The notes below the pieces were generated by a model that was not told where the DNA came from, did no database searches, and saw only the letters and a list, made by a program, of their open reading frames with translations. DNA of 52,584 nucleotides from Pseudomonas putida (GTDB taxonomy: Bacteria > Pseudomonadota > Gammaproteobacteria > Pseudomonadales > Pseudomonadaceae), in assembly GCF_028682175.1 (NCBI RefSeq), contig NZ_JANHKS010000041.1, positions 1-52,584 on the forward strand, given 5' to 3'. Positions within the stretch are counted from its first letter, which is position 1, and each line of letters begins with the position of its first letter. Shown here in pieces: positions 1 through 8,193 of this stretch. The position numbers and the translations under genes were made by a program.

Positions 1-8
1 GTCACGCC

Positions 9-1445
9 TTAACCCTCATCCCCCTCGTCATCATCCCCACCATCGATCTTCATGCCTAGCTCCTTGATCTTGCGGGTCAAGGTGTTGCGGCCCCAGCCCA
101 GCAGCACGGCGGCGTCGCGACGGCGGCCTGCGGTGTGCTTGAGAGCTGTCTCGATCATGATGCGTTCGAAGGTCGGCACGGCGCTGTCCAGCAGGCTTGA
201 CTGCCCGCGGGCCAGCGCCTGGTCGGCCCATTGACGCAGTGCTTGCTCCCAGTTGGTCACTGGCGCTGCGTCTTGCGGCAGGCTCAGCAGTTCAGGTGGC
301 AGGTCGCTGATGTGCACTTCGCGACCCGACGCCATCACCGTGATCCAGCGGCAGGTGTTTTCCAGCTGGCGCACGTTGCCTGGCCATGGCAGGTGCTTGA
401 GGTATTCCTCGGTCTCGGCCTTGAGCAGCTTGGGCTCTACCGCCAGTTCCTGCGCCGCGCGGCTGAGGAAATGCTTGGCCAGGGTCGGGATGTCTTCGCG
501 ACGGTCCGACAGGCGCGGAATGTGGATGCGGATCACGTTCAGACGGTGAAACAAGTCCTCACGGAATTTGCCGGCCTGCACCAGGGTTTCCAGATTCTGG
601 TGAGTCGCGGCGATGATGCGTACATCGACCTTGACCGGCACATGGCCGCCCACGCGATAGAACTCTCCGTCAGCCAGGACGCGCAGCAGGCGAGTCTGGG
701 TGTCGGCCGGCATGTCGCCGATTTCATCGAGAAACAGCGTGCCGCCATCGGCCTGTTCGAAACGGCCGCGACGCAGGTTGGCAGCGCCGGTGAACGCGCC
801 TTTTTCGTGACCGAACAGCTCGGATTCCATCAGGTCCTTCGGAATCGCCGCCATGTTCAGGGCAATGAACGGCGAGGCCGAACGCGGGCTGTGGCGATGC
901 AGCGCATGGGCCACCAGCTCTTTACCAGTGCCGGATTCACCGTTGATGAGCACGGTGATGTTGGAGTGGCTCAGGCGGCCGATGGCGCGAAACACTTCCT
1001 GCATCGCCGGCGCTTCGCCGATGATTTCCGGGGTGCGGGTCAGGGTTGGCGCAACGTCCATGCCCTGTTGTTCCTGGGCGTGCTGGTTGGCGCGCTTGAC
1101 CAGCGCCACTGCCTCATCGACGTCGAACGGCTTGGGCAGGTATTCGAAGGCGCCGCCTTGATAGGACGCCACCGCGCTGTCCAGGTCCGAATGCGCCGTC
1201 ATGATGATCACCGGCAGGCGCGGGTGCTGTTCGCGGATACGCGCCAGCAGATCCAGGCCGCTGGCGCCGGGCATGCGGATGTCGGAGATGATGACATCCG
1301 GCTGCTGGCGCGCCAGGCGGCTCATCACGCCATCGGCGCTGTCGAAGCTCTGCGTGGTCATGCCTTCTTGCTGCAAGGCCTTTTCCAGTACCCAGCGGAT
1401 GGAACGGTCGTCATCGACGATCCAGACAGTTTCACTACGGCTCAT
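9..1445 (-). CDS. glnG: Nitrogen regulation response regulator NtrC
   Basis: Sigma-54-dependent activator of nitrogen-starvation genes and the partner of NtrB. The 478-residue protein has the full family layout. A receiver domain comes first, with the acidic cluster D11-D13 and phospho-acceptor D55 (IISDIRMPG). The AAA+ domain follows, with Walker A GESGTGKE and the sigma-54 contact loop GAFTGA. A Fis-type helix-turn-helix ends the protein (RRRDAAVLLGWGRNTLTRK). It starts with ATG inside the end of ntrB (4-bp overlap), so the two are translationally coupled. NtrC-like sites lie upstream of ntrB and of glnA in this window. The tail is acidic (DGGDDDEGDEG). Confidence 0.97.
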   Translation of the reverse strand: MSRSETVWIVDDDRSIRWVLEKALQQEGMTTQSFDSADGVMSRLARQQPDVIISDIRMPGASGLDLLARIREQHPRLPVIIMTAHSDLDSAVASYQGGAFEYLPKPFDVDEAVALVKRANQHAQEQQGMDVAPTLTRTPEIIGEAPAMQEVFRAIGRLSHSNITVLINGESGTGKELVAHALHRHSPRSASPFIALNMAAIPKDLMESELFGHEKGAFTGAANLRRGRFEQADGGTLFLDEIGDMPADTQTRLLRVLADGEFYRVGGHVPVKVDVRIIAATHQNLETLVQAGKFREDLFHRLNVIRIHIPRLSDRREDIPTLAKHFLSRAAQELAVEPKLLKAETEEYLKHLPWPGNVRQLENTCRWITVMASGREVHISDLPPELLSLPQDAAPVTNWEQALRQWADQALARGQSSLLDSAVPTFERIMIETALKHTAGRRRDAAVLLGWGRNTLTRKIKELGMKIDGGDDDEGDEG

Positions 1446-2527
1446 GTCGAAGCTGCTCCTTGTTCCAGCGGCAGGAAGATCGAGAAAGTGGTGTGGCCAG
1501 GATGGCTGTCACACTCGATCAGCCCCTGGTGCTGACTGATAATGTTCTGGGTGATGGCAAGGCCCAGCCCGGTACCGTCCGGGCGGCCGCTGACCATTGG
1601 GTAGAAAATGGTTTCCTGAAGTTCCTGGGGAATGCCGGGGCCGTTGTCGATGATTTCGATCTTGCTCACCAGGCGATGGCGCACGTGGCCGATGGTGAAC
1701 TGGCGCATGGCCCGGGTGCGCAGGCTGATGCGGCCCAGGCGCAGCTCGTTCTGCCCGCTGATGGCCTGCATCGCGTTGCGCACGATGTTGAGCACGGCCT
1801 GGATCATCTGCTCGCGGTCGATCAATACATCAGGAATGCTTGGGTCATAATCGCGCACCAAAGTGATGCAGCCTTGGCTTTCGGCCTCCACCAGGCTGCA
1901 GACGCGCTCCAGCACCTCGTGGACGTTGGTCATCGCCAGCGAAGGCAGCTTGTTCGAACCCAGCATGCGGTCGACCAGATTACGCAGGCGGTCGGCCTCT
2001 TCGATGATGACGTTGGTGTAGTCCTTCAGGCCCTCATCGGGCAGCTCGCGGGACAGCAGTTGTGCCGCGCCGCGAATCCCGCCCAGCGGGTTCTTTATTT
2101 CGTGAGCCAGGCCACGCACCAGCATCTTGGTGGTTTCCTGCTTGGACAGTTGTGCCTCTTCCTTGGTGATCCGCAGCAGGCGGTCACGAGGGTGGACTTC
2201 CAGCAACAGCAGGGTTTCGCCCTGGGACAGGATCGGCGTCACGGCGTAATCGACCGTCAGCGTCTGGCCGGTCAGCGCGGTCAGCATCGCCTCGCGCTTG
2301 GTGAACGGATGGGCTTGCTCCACCGCCTGACGCAGCGAACTCAAGGCTTCGGCGGATTCGGTGAACAGCTCGCTGATGAATTGCCCATGGCTGCGCTGGC
2401 CACTGATGGCGAGCAGCATTTCGGCAGCCGGGTTCATGTACTCAAGGCGCAGATCCGAATTGAGCAGAATCGTGGCAGTGGTCAGGTTGTCGAGCAGCAG
2501 TCGGTGCAACGTATCGCTGATAGTCAT
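1442..2527 (-). CDS. glnL: Nitrogen regulation sensor histidine kinase NtrB
   Basis: Cytosolic histidine kinase/phosphatase that controls NtrC; in the family its activity is set by PII (GlnB/GlnK). An N-terminal PAS domain (about residues 1-120) precedes the HisKA motif LAHEIKNPLGGIRG with phospho-accepting H142. The ATPase domain has the N box NIVRNAMQA, DNGPGIP and GTGLGLAI. I chose the ATG that gives MTISDTLHR, nine codons inside the longest frame, because it matches the family N-terminus and gives 361 residues. No transmembrane segment is present. It overlaps ntrC by 4 bp. A possible sigma-54 promoter and an NtrC site lie upstream, which would allow autoregulation. Confidence 0.96.
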   Translation of the reverse strand: MTISDTLHRLLLDNLTTATILLNSDLRLEYMNPAAEMLLAISGQRSHGQFISELFTESAEALSSLRQAVEQAHPFTKREAMLTALTGQTLTVDYAVTPILSQGETLLLLEVHPRDRLLRITKEEAQLSKQETTKMLVRGLAHEIKNPLGGIRGAAQLLSRELPDEGLKDYTNVIIEEADRLRNLVDRMLGSNKLPSLAMTNVHEVLERVCSLVEAESQGCITLVRDYDPSIPDVLIDREQMIQAVLNIVRNAMQAISGQNELRLGRISLRTRAMRQFTIGHVRHRLVSKIEIIDNGPGIPQELQETIFYPMVSGRPDGTGLGLAITQNIISQHQGLIECDSHPGHTTFSIFLPLEQGAAST

Positions 2528-2654
2528 GAATCTCGTTGACCTCTTTTGGCACATCGCACTGGGGCAAGCCCGAAAGTGCAGGCTCTGGTTGGTCTTGGCC
2601 AGCGTGGAAAAGCCACTGATTCAGGGGCGTATTCCTCGCATATTCGCTGGAAAA

Positions 2655-2670
2655 TGCAAAAACCAAACCA
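2655..2670 (-). promoter_or_regulatory. Candidate sigma-54 promoter of ntrBC
   Basis: On the minus strand this reads TGGTTTGGTTTTTGCA. The -24 GG and -12 GC dinucleotides have the correct spacing and the TTGCA half is complete, but the -24 box is TGGTTT rather than TGGCAC. It would start a leader of about 115 nt before ntrB. It is supported only by the match and by the NtrC-like site about 150 bp further upstream. The rest of the 307-bp gap 2528-2834 shows nothing I recognise. Confidence 0.45.
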
Positions 2671-2797
2671 AGCTCCGAAAAGAAGCGTTGGCCGAGTCAT
2701 TTCGGGCCTTTTCTGCACCGTTTGATCGAGTGGGCGGCCGAGCGGCGCAATTTGTGACCCAAAATGGTGTTTTGGTCAGGTCGTTCGTTCAGCTTAT

Positions 2798-2812
2798 GCA
2801 CCATTTTGGAGC
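2798..2812. promoter_or_regulatory. NtrC-like binding site upstream of ntrB
   Basis: The sequence GCACCATTTTGGAGC matches the NtrC dyad GCACC-N5-GGTGC at nine of ten defined bases. It lies about 160 bp upstream of the start site predicted from the candidate sigma-54 promoter, a normal enhancer distance. A second partial half-site (AAAATGGTG) is nearby at about 2761-2769. Confidence 0.5.
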
Positions 2813-2834
2813 TTAGACCCTGAAAAGGGCGCCA

Positions 2835-3479
2835 TTAGAAAAAAGGCAGGATGCTGCTTTTCTCTTCTGGCGGCTTGTCCTTGAGCGGGCATTCGGGGCG
2901 CACGCCGTAGTCGTCCGTCTTGCACGGTTGAGCCAGACGCTTCTGCGCCAGCGAGATGCGCACCATATGGAAAGGTTGATTGGGCGTGCGCTCGACCACC
3001 CGCCCAAACTCGTCGACTATTTCGATGGACAGTTGGTGGGTGCCGCGGTCGATGTTGGTCATCGGGAACACCGGGCTGCGTCCCTGCTCGCTGAAGGTCT
3101 TGCCGTCCAGCAAGAGGCGGTAGGTGTGGCGAGGTTGCAGTTCGGGATCGTTGGTGACGGTCACGATCAGGTTGCCCTGGATGTCCCGGATGGTGCTGTC
3201 CGGTTCCGGGGCGAGAATGCGCAGCAACTGGTAACGAAACAGCGGCCCGGGTTGCGGTTTGCTGCTGGCTGCCTGGCGAGGGGCCTTGGGGGCAGCCTTG
3301 ATCTGGTTGCTGGGGGCGATATCGACCTTCTTCGCGCCACGGTGGGGCTGATCGGTGTAGACCCGGTTCCCCTCGGCATCGACGTAGGTGTACACATCGG
3401 CCACGGCCAGTTGGCAGCAGAGCATCAGCAGGCAGACGAGGACTGTTCCGAATCGCTTCACATCAAGGCTTGCCGACAT
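2835..3479 (-). CDS. Exported DUF4124 domain protein
   Basis: A 214-residue protein with an N-terminal signal peptide (VLVCLLMLCCQLAVA) followed directly by a DUF4124 motif (DVYTYVDAEGNRVYTDQPHRGA). A proline/alanine/lysine-rich linker leads to a C-terminal region of beta-strand character (about residues 95-190). The domain is common in proteobacterial envelope proteins and its function is not established. It overlaps the upstream DUF4124 gene by 17 bp and shares its layout, so the two are probably co-transcribed paralogues. Position between glnA and ntrBC suggests, but does not show, a link to nitrogen control. Confidence 0.85.
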   Translation of the reverse strand: MSASLDVKRFGTVLVCLLMLCCQLAVADVYTYVDAEGNRVYTDQPHRGAKKVDIAPSNQIKAAPKAPRQAASSKPQPGPLFRYQLLRILAPEPDSTIRDIQGNLIVTVTNDPELQPRHTYRLLLDGKTFSEQGRSPVFPMTNIDRGTHQLSIEIVDEFGRVVERTPNQPFHMVRISLAQKRLAQPCKTDDYGVRPECPLKDKPPEEKSSILPFF

Positions 3480-3987
3480 GGACCCGCTGCACTGTCAGGT
3501 TGATGGTCTGGCTTTGCTGGATCGCCTGGTTGCCCTGGAGTACTGCCACCGAGAGACTGTGTTCGCCACGGTCGATTTCCATCACCTGCATGCGCGGCAC
3601 GTTGGTCGGCTGGCCGTAAGGCTTGCCGTCGATGATCAGTTGCAGCAGATGGCCCTGTTGCAGGCGCGGCTGAATCGCCACGCCAACGGTGAAATTGCCG
3701 TTGTTGGCCCGCAGCGCCTCCTCGGTGGGCAGGTCGGTCAAGGCGAGCACCTGATAGGCCGCTGTGTTCTGCGGAGCCTGGCCCTGTGGCGCAGACGCAC
3801 CGGACGGGGCCGGTGGCGTGTTGGTGGGCACGCTGTTGAGCGGCGGCAGATCCACCGTCTGGGCCTTGATGCCATCGGGCGGCTGATTGGTGTACGCCGT
3901 GTTGCCGTTGGCGTCGGTGTACTTGTAGATCTGCGCGACGGCGGGCAAGGCTAAAAACAGCAGCAAAAGGGCAAGGCTTTGACGCAT
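3463..3987 (-). CDS. Exported DUF4124 domain protein (paralogue)
   Basis: A 174-residue protein starting at the ATG that gives MRQSLALLLLFLALPAVAQ, a clear signal peptide; the open frame extends further upstream but that part is not plausible protein. Next come the DUF4124 motif IYKYTDANGNTAYTNQPPDG, a Pro/Ala-rich linker, and a strand-rich C-terminal half with IDGKPYGQPTNVP and MEIDRGEHSLSVAV. The downstream neighbour has matching LLDGKTFSEQGRSPVF and TNIDRGTHQLSIEI segments, so the two arose by duplication. Function unknown; the periplasm is the likely location. Confidence 0.85.
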   Translation of the reverse strand: MRQSLALLLLFLALPAVAQIYKYTDANGNTAYTNQPPDGIKAQTVDLPPLNSVPTNTPPAPSGASAPQGQAPQNTAAYQVLALTDLPTEEALRANNGNFTVGVAIQPRLQQGHLLQLIIDGKPYGQPTNVPRMQVMEIDRGEHSLSVAVLQGNQAIQQSQTINLTVQRVHVGKP

Positions 3988-4106
3988 GACTGCTCCAGTA
4001 CCACGATCAGGAGAACGACTGGTTGTGCCGCGCACGTACGACGCGCGGCACAGGCGCCAGCATAGAGCAAAGCGTGGCGATCGTGTCATTCGCGGCGAGC
4101 CTGGAC

Positions 4107-4673
4107 TCAGGCTTTGCCGGGTGCACTGCACAGGGTAGCCGTGGCGGTCTGCATTGCGGTCACGATGATCGGGTCGGATGTGTGACGGTGTATTTCCGCC
4201 TGTACCCAGTCCGGGCAGGCGGCGTCATGTTGCCAGGGCAGAAAGGCTGCGTACTTCTGCATCATCACCGGTTGCAGGGTGTCGAGACGGGCGCGAATAC
4301 CTTGAAAGGCGCTGGCGGCAGGCTCGGCGGGAACCTGGGCGGTCGCGTGCCACTGGGCGATGCGGGCGTACTGCACCTGCTTGTTGGCTTCGATTTGCGC
4401 GGTCATGAAGCGACGTACATCGTCCTTGGCCAACCCGTAGGTCGTGGCCTGATTTTCGGCATTGAGGATCACCTGCTGCTCGCGCTCGCTGTCCTGCACG
4501 GCCTTGCCGCTGTACCACTTGCTCAGCGCGACATCGTTGGCCACGTCCGCCCGCTGGCCCACGGCTTCAATCAGGGGCCGTAACGAGGCCGGCGCGGGCA
4601 CTGGCGAGGTTGTAGTGGCGCAGCCTGACATCAATGGCAGGGTCGTGAGGAAGAAGGCGAGGGGCTTGAGCAT
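4107..4673 (-). CDS. AroQ-gamma-type chorismate mutase, predicted lipoprotein
   Basis: Family role: conversion of chorismate to prephenate by secreted AroQ-gamma enzymes. The 188-residue protein begins with a lipoprotein signal and the lipobox LMSGC (C18), so it should be membrane-anchored outside the cytoplasm. The helical mutase signature follows: QRADVANDVALSKW (R41, K52), KAVQDSEREQQV (R64) and RRFMTAQIEANKQVQ (Q93, E95, K98). These fit the exported gamma subclass and not the cytosolic PheA-fused form. No aromatic-pathway gene is adjacent; it sits between glnA and the DUF4124 pair on the same strand. The family call is strong; activity is inferred. Confidence 0.83.
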   Translation of the reverse strand: MLKPLAFFLTTLPLMSGCATTTSPVPAPASLRPLIEAVGQRADVANDVALSKWYSGKAVQDSEREQQVILNAENQATTYGLAKDDVRRFMTAQIEANKQVQYARIAQWHATAQVPAEPAASAFQGIRARLDTLQPVMMQKYAAFLPWQHDAACPDWVQAEIHRHTSDPIIVTAMQTATATLCSAPGKA

Positions 4674-4805
4674 GTCGAAGTCCTTGATGGGGGAGACGCG
4701 GGTCGTGCTGGCGATTATTGCCGAATCATTGGGTGAGCGTGCGGTATCAGGATATTGCCCTTGATTGCGCTTTTTATGCTCCTGACAAAATCGCAGGCAT
4801 GAAAA

Positions 4806-4825
4806 AGGCCTCCCGAAGGAGGCCT
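4806..4825 (-). terminator. Rho-independent terminator of glnA
   Basis: On the minus strand an 8-bp stem (AGGCCTCC/GGAGGCCT) with a TTCG tetraloop is followed by TTTTTC. It lies 35 bp past the glnA stop codon. Confidence 0.9.
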
Positions 4826-4859
4826 CTTGTTCACGCAGCTTGCGCTGGCGCGACTGGGA

Positions 4860-6266
4860 TCAGCAGCTGTAGTACAGCTCGTATTCCAGTGGGTGTACGA
4901 AAGTACGAACCTTGATTTCTTCTTCCGATTTCAGAGCGATGTAGGCATCGATGAAGTCGTCGCTGAAAACGCCGCCCTTGGTCAGGAACGCACGGCCTTT
5001 GTCCAGCTCTTCCAGGGCTTCTTTCAGGCTGCCGCAAACTTGTGGGATCTCTTTGGCCTCTTCAGGCGGCAGGTCATACAGGTTTTTGTCAGCAGCATCG
5101 CCTGGGTGGATCTTGTTCTGGATACCGTCCAGGCCGGCCATCAGCAGAGCTGCGAAAGCCAGGTATGGGTTGGCAGCCGGATCCGGGAAGCGAGCTTCGA
5201 TACGACGGCCACGTGGGCTGGAGACGTAAGGAATGCGGATCGAGGCGGAACGGTTGCGAGCCGAGTAGGCCAGCATTACTGGAGCTTCGAAACCTGGGAC
5301 CAGACGCTTGTAGGAGTTGGTCGACGGGTTGGTGAAGCCGTTCAGTGCCTTACCGTGCTTGATGATACCGCCGATGAAGTACAGAGCGGTGTCGGACAGG
5401 CCGGCATAGCCTTCGCCAGCGAAGGTATTCTTGCCATCTTTGGCGATGGACATGTGAACGTGCATACCCGAGCCGTTGTCGCCGTACAGAGGCTTAGGCA
5501 TGAAGGTAGCGGTGCGGCCGTAAGCGTCGGCAACGTTGTGAACAACGTACTTCAGGGTCTGAACTTCGTCAGCCTTCTTCACCAGGGTGTTGAAGCGGGT
5601 GCCGATTTCGTTCTGACCAGCGGTTGCCACTTCGTGGTGGTGAACTTCGACGACCTGGCCCATTTCTTCCAGGGCGTTGCACATTGCGGTGCGGATTTCG
5701 TGGTCGTGGTCGAACGGAGGAACTGGGAAGTAACCACCCTTGACGCCTGGACGGTGGCCTTTGTTGCCGCCTTCGATGTCAGCGTCGGACATCCAGGAGC
5801 CTTGTTCGGAGAAGATCTTGAACATGGAGCCGGAGATGTCGGACTTGAACTTCACTTCGTCGAAGATGAAGAATTCTGGCTCTGGGCCTGCGAATACGGT
5901 GTCACCGATACCGGTGGTCTTCAGGTACTCTTCGGCGCGGTGAGCGATGGCGCGTGGGTCGCGGTCGTAACCTTGCATGGTCGAAGGTTCGATGATGTCG
6001 CAAACCAGGATCAGGGTCGGCTCTTCGGTGAACGGGTCCAGAACGGCAGTTTCGTCGTCTGGCAGCAGGATCATGTCGGAGGCTTCGATGCCTTTCCAGC
6101 CGGAGATGGACGAACCGTCGAACATTTTGCCGACTTCAAAGAAGTCATCTTCCAGCGCATCGCGAGCAGGCATGGTCACGTGGTGCTGAGTACCTTTGGT
6201 GTCCGTGAAGCGCAGATCAATCCACTTAACGTCATGATCTTTGATGAGTTGAACCGACTTCGACAT
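4860..6266 (-). CDS. glnA: Glutamine synthetase type I
   Basis: ATP-dependent amidation of glutamate with ammonia, the entry point of nitrogen assimilation. The 468-residue length is that of the GSI-beta dodecameric enzyme. It carries the beta-grasp N-terminus (WIDLRFTDTKGTQHH), the substrate loop MFDGSSISGWKGI, the ATP-binding segment KPLYGDNGSGMHVH and NRSASIRIP. The adenylylation tyrosine is present exactly at Y397 (NLYDLPPEE), so GlnE-type covalent control is expected. Transcription is from a sigma-54 promoter with two NtrC sites, and a strong terminator follows. Confidence 0.98.
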   Translation of the reverse strand: MSKSVQLIKDHDVKWIDLRFTDTKGTQHHVTMPARDALEDDFFEVGKMFDGSSISGWKGIEASDMILLPDDETAVLDPFTEEPTLILVCDIIEPSTMQGYDRDPRAIAHRAEEYLKTTGIGDTVFAGPEPEFFIFDEVKFKSDISGSMFKIFSEQGSWMSDADIEGGNKGHRPGVKGGYFPVPPFDHDHEIRTAMCNALEEMGQVVEVHHHEVATAGQNEIGTRFNTLVKKADEVQTLKYVVHNVADAYGRTATFMPKPLYGDNGSGMHVHMSIAKDGKNTFAGEGYAGLSDTALYFIGGIIKHGKALNGFTNPSTNSYKRLVPGFEAPVMLAYSARNRSASIRIPYVSSPRGRRIEARFPDPAANPYLAFAALLMAGLDGIQNKIHPGDAADKNLYDLPPEEAKEIPQVCGSLKEALEELDKGRAFLTKGGVFSDDFIDAYIALKSEEEIKVRTFVHPLEYELYYSC

Positions 6267-6365
6267 GTTGTCCTCCGGGGTGGATTAGGGCGGGTAGTTG
6301 TGGGCCCTTAAATTTGGGTGATGCCGGGCGCGAATAGTCGGCCAAGGCAACCTGCCTCACAAGGG

Positions 6366-6381
6366 AGCAATTTGCATGCCA
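6366..6381 (-). promoter_or_regulatory. Sigma-54 promoter of glnA
   Basis: The minus strand reads TGGCATGCAAATTGCT, a near-consensus -24/-12 element with correct N5 spacing. The predicted start lies near 6355, giving a leader of about 90 nt before the glnA ATG at 6266. Confidence 0.85.
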
Positions 6382-6454
6382 GTGCCCCGTCATGGGTTTT
6401 TCCGCGAAAACCACCTGTTTTAGGGCGTTAAACGTCGCAATTGTGAAAATCGAT

Positions 6455-6469
6455 GCACCTTATTGGTGC
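6455..6469. promoter_or_regulatory. NtrC site 1 (promoter-proximal) of glnA
   Basis: GCACCTTATTGGTGC is a perfect NtrC dyad (GCACC-N5-GGTGC), centred about 107 bp upstream of the predicted glnA start. It also lies upstream of thiI in the divergent direction. Confidence 0.85.
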
Positions 6470-6485
6470 TCATGGATTGTATACA

Positions 6486-6500
6486 GTGCCATTTTGGTGC
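6486..6500. promoter_or_regulatory. NtrC site 2 (distal) of glnA
   Basis: GTGCCATTTTGGTGC keeps one perfect half-site (GGTGC) and a degenerate partner. Its centre is 31 bp, about three helical turns, from site 1, so two NtrC dimers could bind on the same DNA face. Confidence 0.7.
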
Positions 6501-6549
6501 GCTGATGATCGGCTGTGAGATAGTTGGTCAAACCTTGAGCAATTTCCGC

Positions 6550-6555
6550 TATAAT
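6550..6555 (+). promoter_or_regulatory. Likely -10 box of thiI
   Basis: A consensus TATAAT lies 42 bp before the thiI ATG. The -35 is not clear: TTGGTC at 6524 would give a 20-bp spacer. In the 331-bp gap 6267-6597 the glnA regulatory elements and this box are the only signals seen. Confidence 0.5.
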
Positions 6556-6597
6556 CCGCGCCCCCCTTTTTCGACCGGCACCTCGCGCGCTGTTTTC

Positions 6598-8052
6598 ATG
6601 AAACTAATCGTTAAAGTTTTCCCGGAAATCACCATCAAAAGCCGGCCTGTACGCAAGCGCTTCATCAAGCAGCTGGCCAAGAACATCCGCACCGTGCTCC
6701 GTGATCTGGACCCGGCGCTGGTGGTCGATGGCGTGTGGGACAACCTCGAGGTCGAAACCAGGGTCGAGGACGCGAAGATCTTGCACGAAATGACCGAGCG
6801 CCTGAGCTGCATGCCCGGCATTGCGCATTTCCTGCAGGTCGATCAGTACCCGCTGGGCGACATGGACGACATCTATGAGAAGTGCAAACTGCATTTCGGC
6901 GATGCCCTGCCCGGCAAGATTTTCTCGGTACGCTGCAAGCGCGGCGGCCACCATGACTTCAGCTCCATGGACGTCGAGCGTTACGTGGGCAGCAAGCTGC
7001 GCCGCGAGTGCGGTGCGGCCGGCATCTCCCTCAAGGACCCTGAGGTCGAGGTGCGGATCGAAGTCCGCGACCAGCGCCTGTACGTGATCCACAGCCAGCA
7101 CAACAGCATCGGCGGTTACCCGCTGGGCTCGCTGGAGCAGACCCTGGTATTGATGTCCGGCGGTTTCGACTCCACGGTTGCGGCTTACCACGTGATGCGC
7201 CGCGGCCTGATGAGCCATTTCTGCTTCTTCAACCTGGGCGGCAGGGCCCACGAGCTGGGCGTGATGGAAGTCGCGCACTTCATCTGGAAGAAGTACGGCA
7301 GTTCCCAGCGCGTGCTGTTCGTCAGCGTACCGTTCGAGGAAGTTCTGGGAGAAATTCTCGGAAAAGTCGATAACAGTCATATGGGCGTAGTATTGAAGCG
7401 TATGATGTTGCGCGCTGCGACCAATATTGCCGACCGGCTGGAAATCGACGCGCTGGTCACCGGCGAGGCGATTTCCCAGGTGTCCAGCCAGACGCTGCCC
7501 AACCTGTCGGTCATCGATTGCGTGACGGAAAAGCTGGTCTTGCGCCCGCTGATCGCCAGTCACAAGCAGGACATCATCGATGAGGCCGATCAGATCGGCA
7601 CCGGCGCTTTTGCCCGCCACATGCCTGAATACTGCGGCGTGATTTCGGTGAACCCGAAAACGGCAGCCAAGCGCCACCGCGTCGAGCATGAAGAAAAAGA
7701 GTTCGACATGGCCGTGCTCGAGCGTGCGCTCGAAAACGCCCGTCTGGTGCCCATCGACCGCGTGATCGAGGAGTTGGGCCAGGACGTCCAGGTCGAGGAA
7801 GTCAGCCAGGCCCTGGCCGGACAAGTGGTCATCGACATCCGTCACCCGGATGAAGCCGAAGACCGCCCGCTGGAGCTGGCAGGCATCGAAGTACAAACGC
7901 TGCCGTTCTTTGCATTGAACAGCCGTTTCAAGGAACTGGATGACACGCGCCAGTACCTGCTCTATTGCGACAAAGGCGTCATGAGTCGCCTGCATGCTCA
8001 CCATCTGCTCAGTGAGGGGCATGCCAATGTGCGCGTTTATCGACCGAGCTAA
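6598..8052 (+). CDS. thiI: tRNA 4-thiouridine synthase / thiamine sulfur carrier enzyme ThiI
   Basis: Makes 4-thiouridine at position 8 of tRNA and in many bacteria passes sulfur to the thiazole of thiamine. The start MKLIVKVFPEITIKS is chosen by family match; the frame is open 45 codons further upstream without support. Domains: N-terminal ferredoxin-like and THUMP (about 1-165), a PP-loop ATPase with LVLMSGGFDSTVAAY (about 180-380), and a C-terminal rhodanese domain with the catalytic cysteine C457 (YCDKGVMSRLHAHHL). The rhodanese makes it the long form. Its length of 484 residues is normal. It diverges from glnA. Confidence 0.97.
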   Translation: MKLIVKVFPEITIKSRPVRKRFIKQLAKNIRTVLRDLDPALVVDGVWDNLEVETRVEDAKILHEMTERLSCMPGIAHFLQVDQYPLGDMDDIYEKCKLHFGDALPGKIFSVRCKRGGHHDFSSMDVERYVGSKLRRECGAAGISLKDPEVEVRIEVRDQRLYVIHSQHNSIGGYPLGSLEQTLVLMSGGFDSTVAAYHVMRRGLMSHFCFFNLGGRAHELGVMEVAHFIWKKYGSSQRVLFVSVPFEEVLGEILGKVDNSHMGVVLKRMMLRAATNIADRLEIDALVTGEAISQVSSQTLPNLSVIDCVTEKLVLRPLIASHKQDIIDEADQIGTGAFARHMPEYCGVISVNPKTAAKRHRVEHEEKEFDMAVLERALENARLVPIDRVIEELGQDVQVEEVSQALAGQVVIDIRHPDEAEDRPLELAGIEVQTLPFFALNSRFKELDDTRQYLLYCDKGVMSRLHAHHLLSEGHANVRVYRPS

Positions 8053-8129
8053 GTGCCCGGGGCTGTTTGCCTGTGGCTTGCGTCACCGGCCCCCCGACAC
8101 CAGTCGTCAGCCGTAACGGCTTTCGCCGG

Positions 8130-8156
8130 TTGTTCGCTTTCATAGCTGTCTACAAT
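8130..8156 (+). promoter_or_regulatory. Possible sigma-70 promoter of typA
   Basis: TTGTTC (8130-8135) and TACAAT (8151-8156) are separated by 15 bp, shorter than ideal. The -10 lies 37 bp before the GTG start of typA. Confidence 0.35.
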
Positions 8157-8193
8157 CAGTCAGCTCACCGAATCCTCTGATCGAGATACACAA

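Noticed and set aside
231..1535. Long plus-strand frame of 434 codons opposite ntrC
   Set aside because: Antisense shadow of a confirmed gene in GC-rich DNA; no ribosome site and low-complexity His/Gln/Arg-rich product. The same applies to 1460-2539, 4827-6311, 6604-8022, 8206-9735, 11455-13305, 22733-23815, 25738-26904, 32179-34158, 41800-43362 and 44863-46209.
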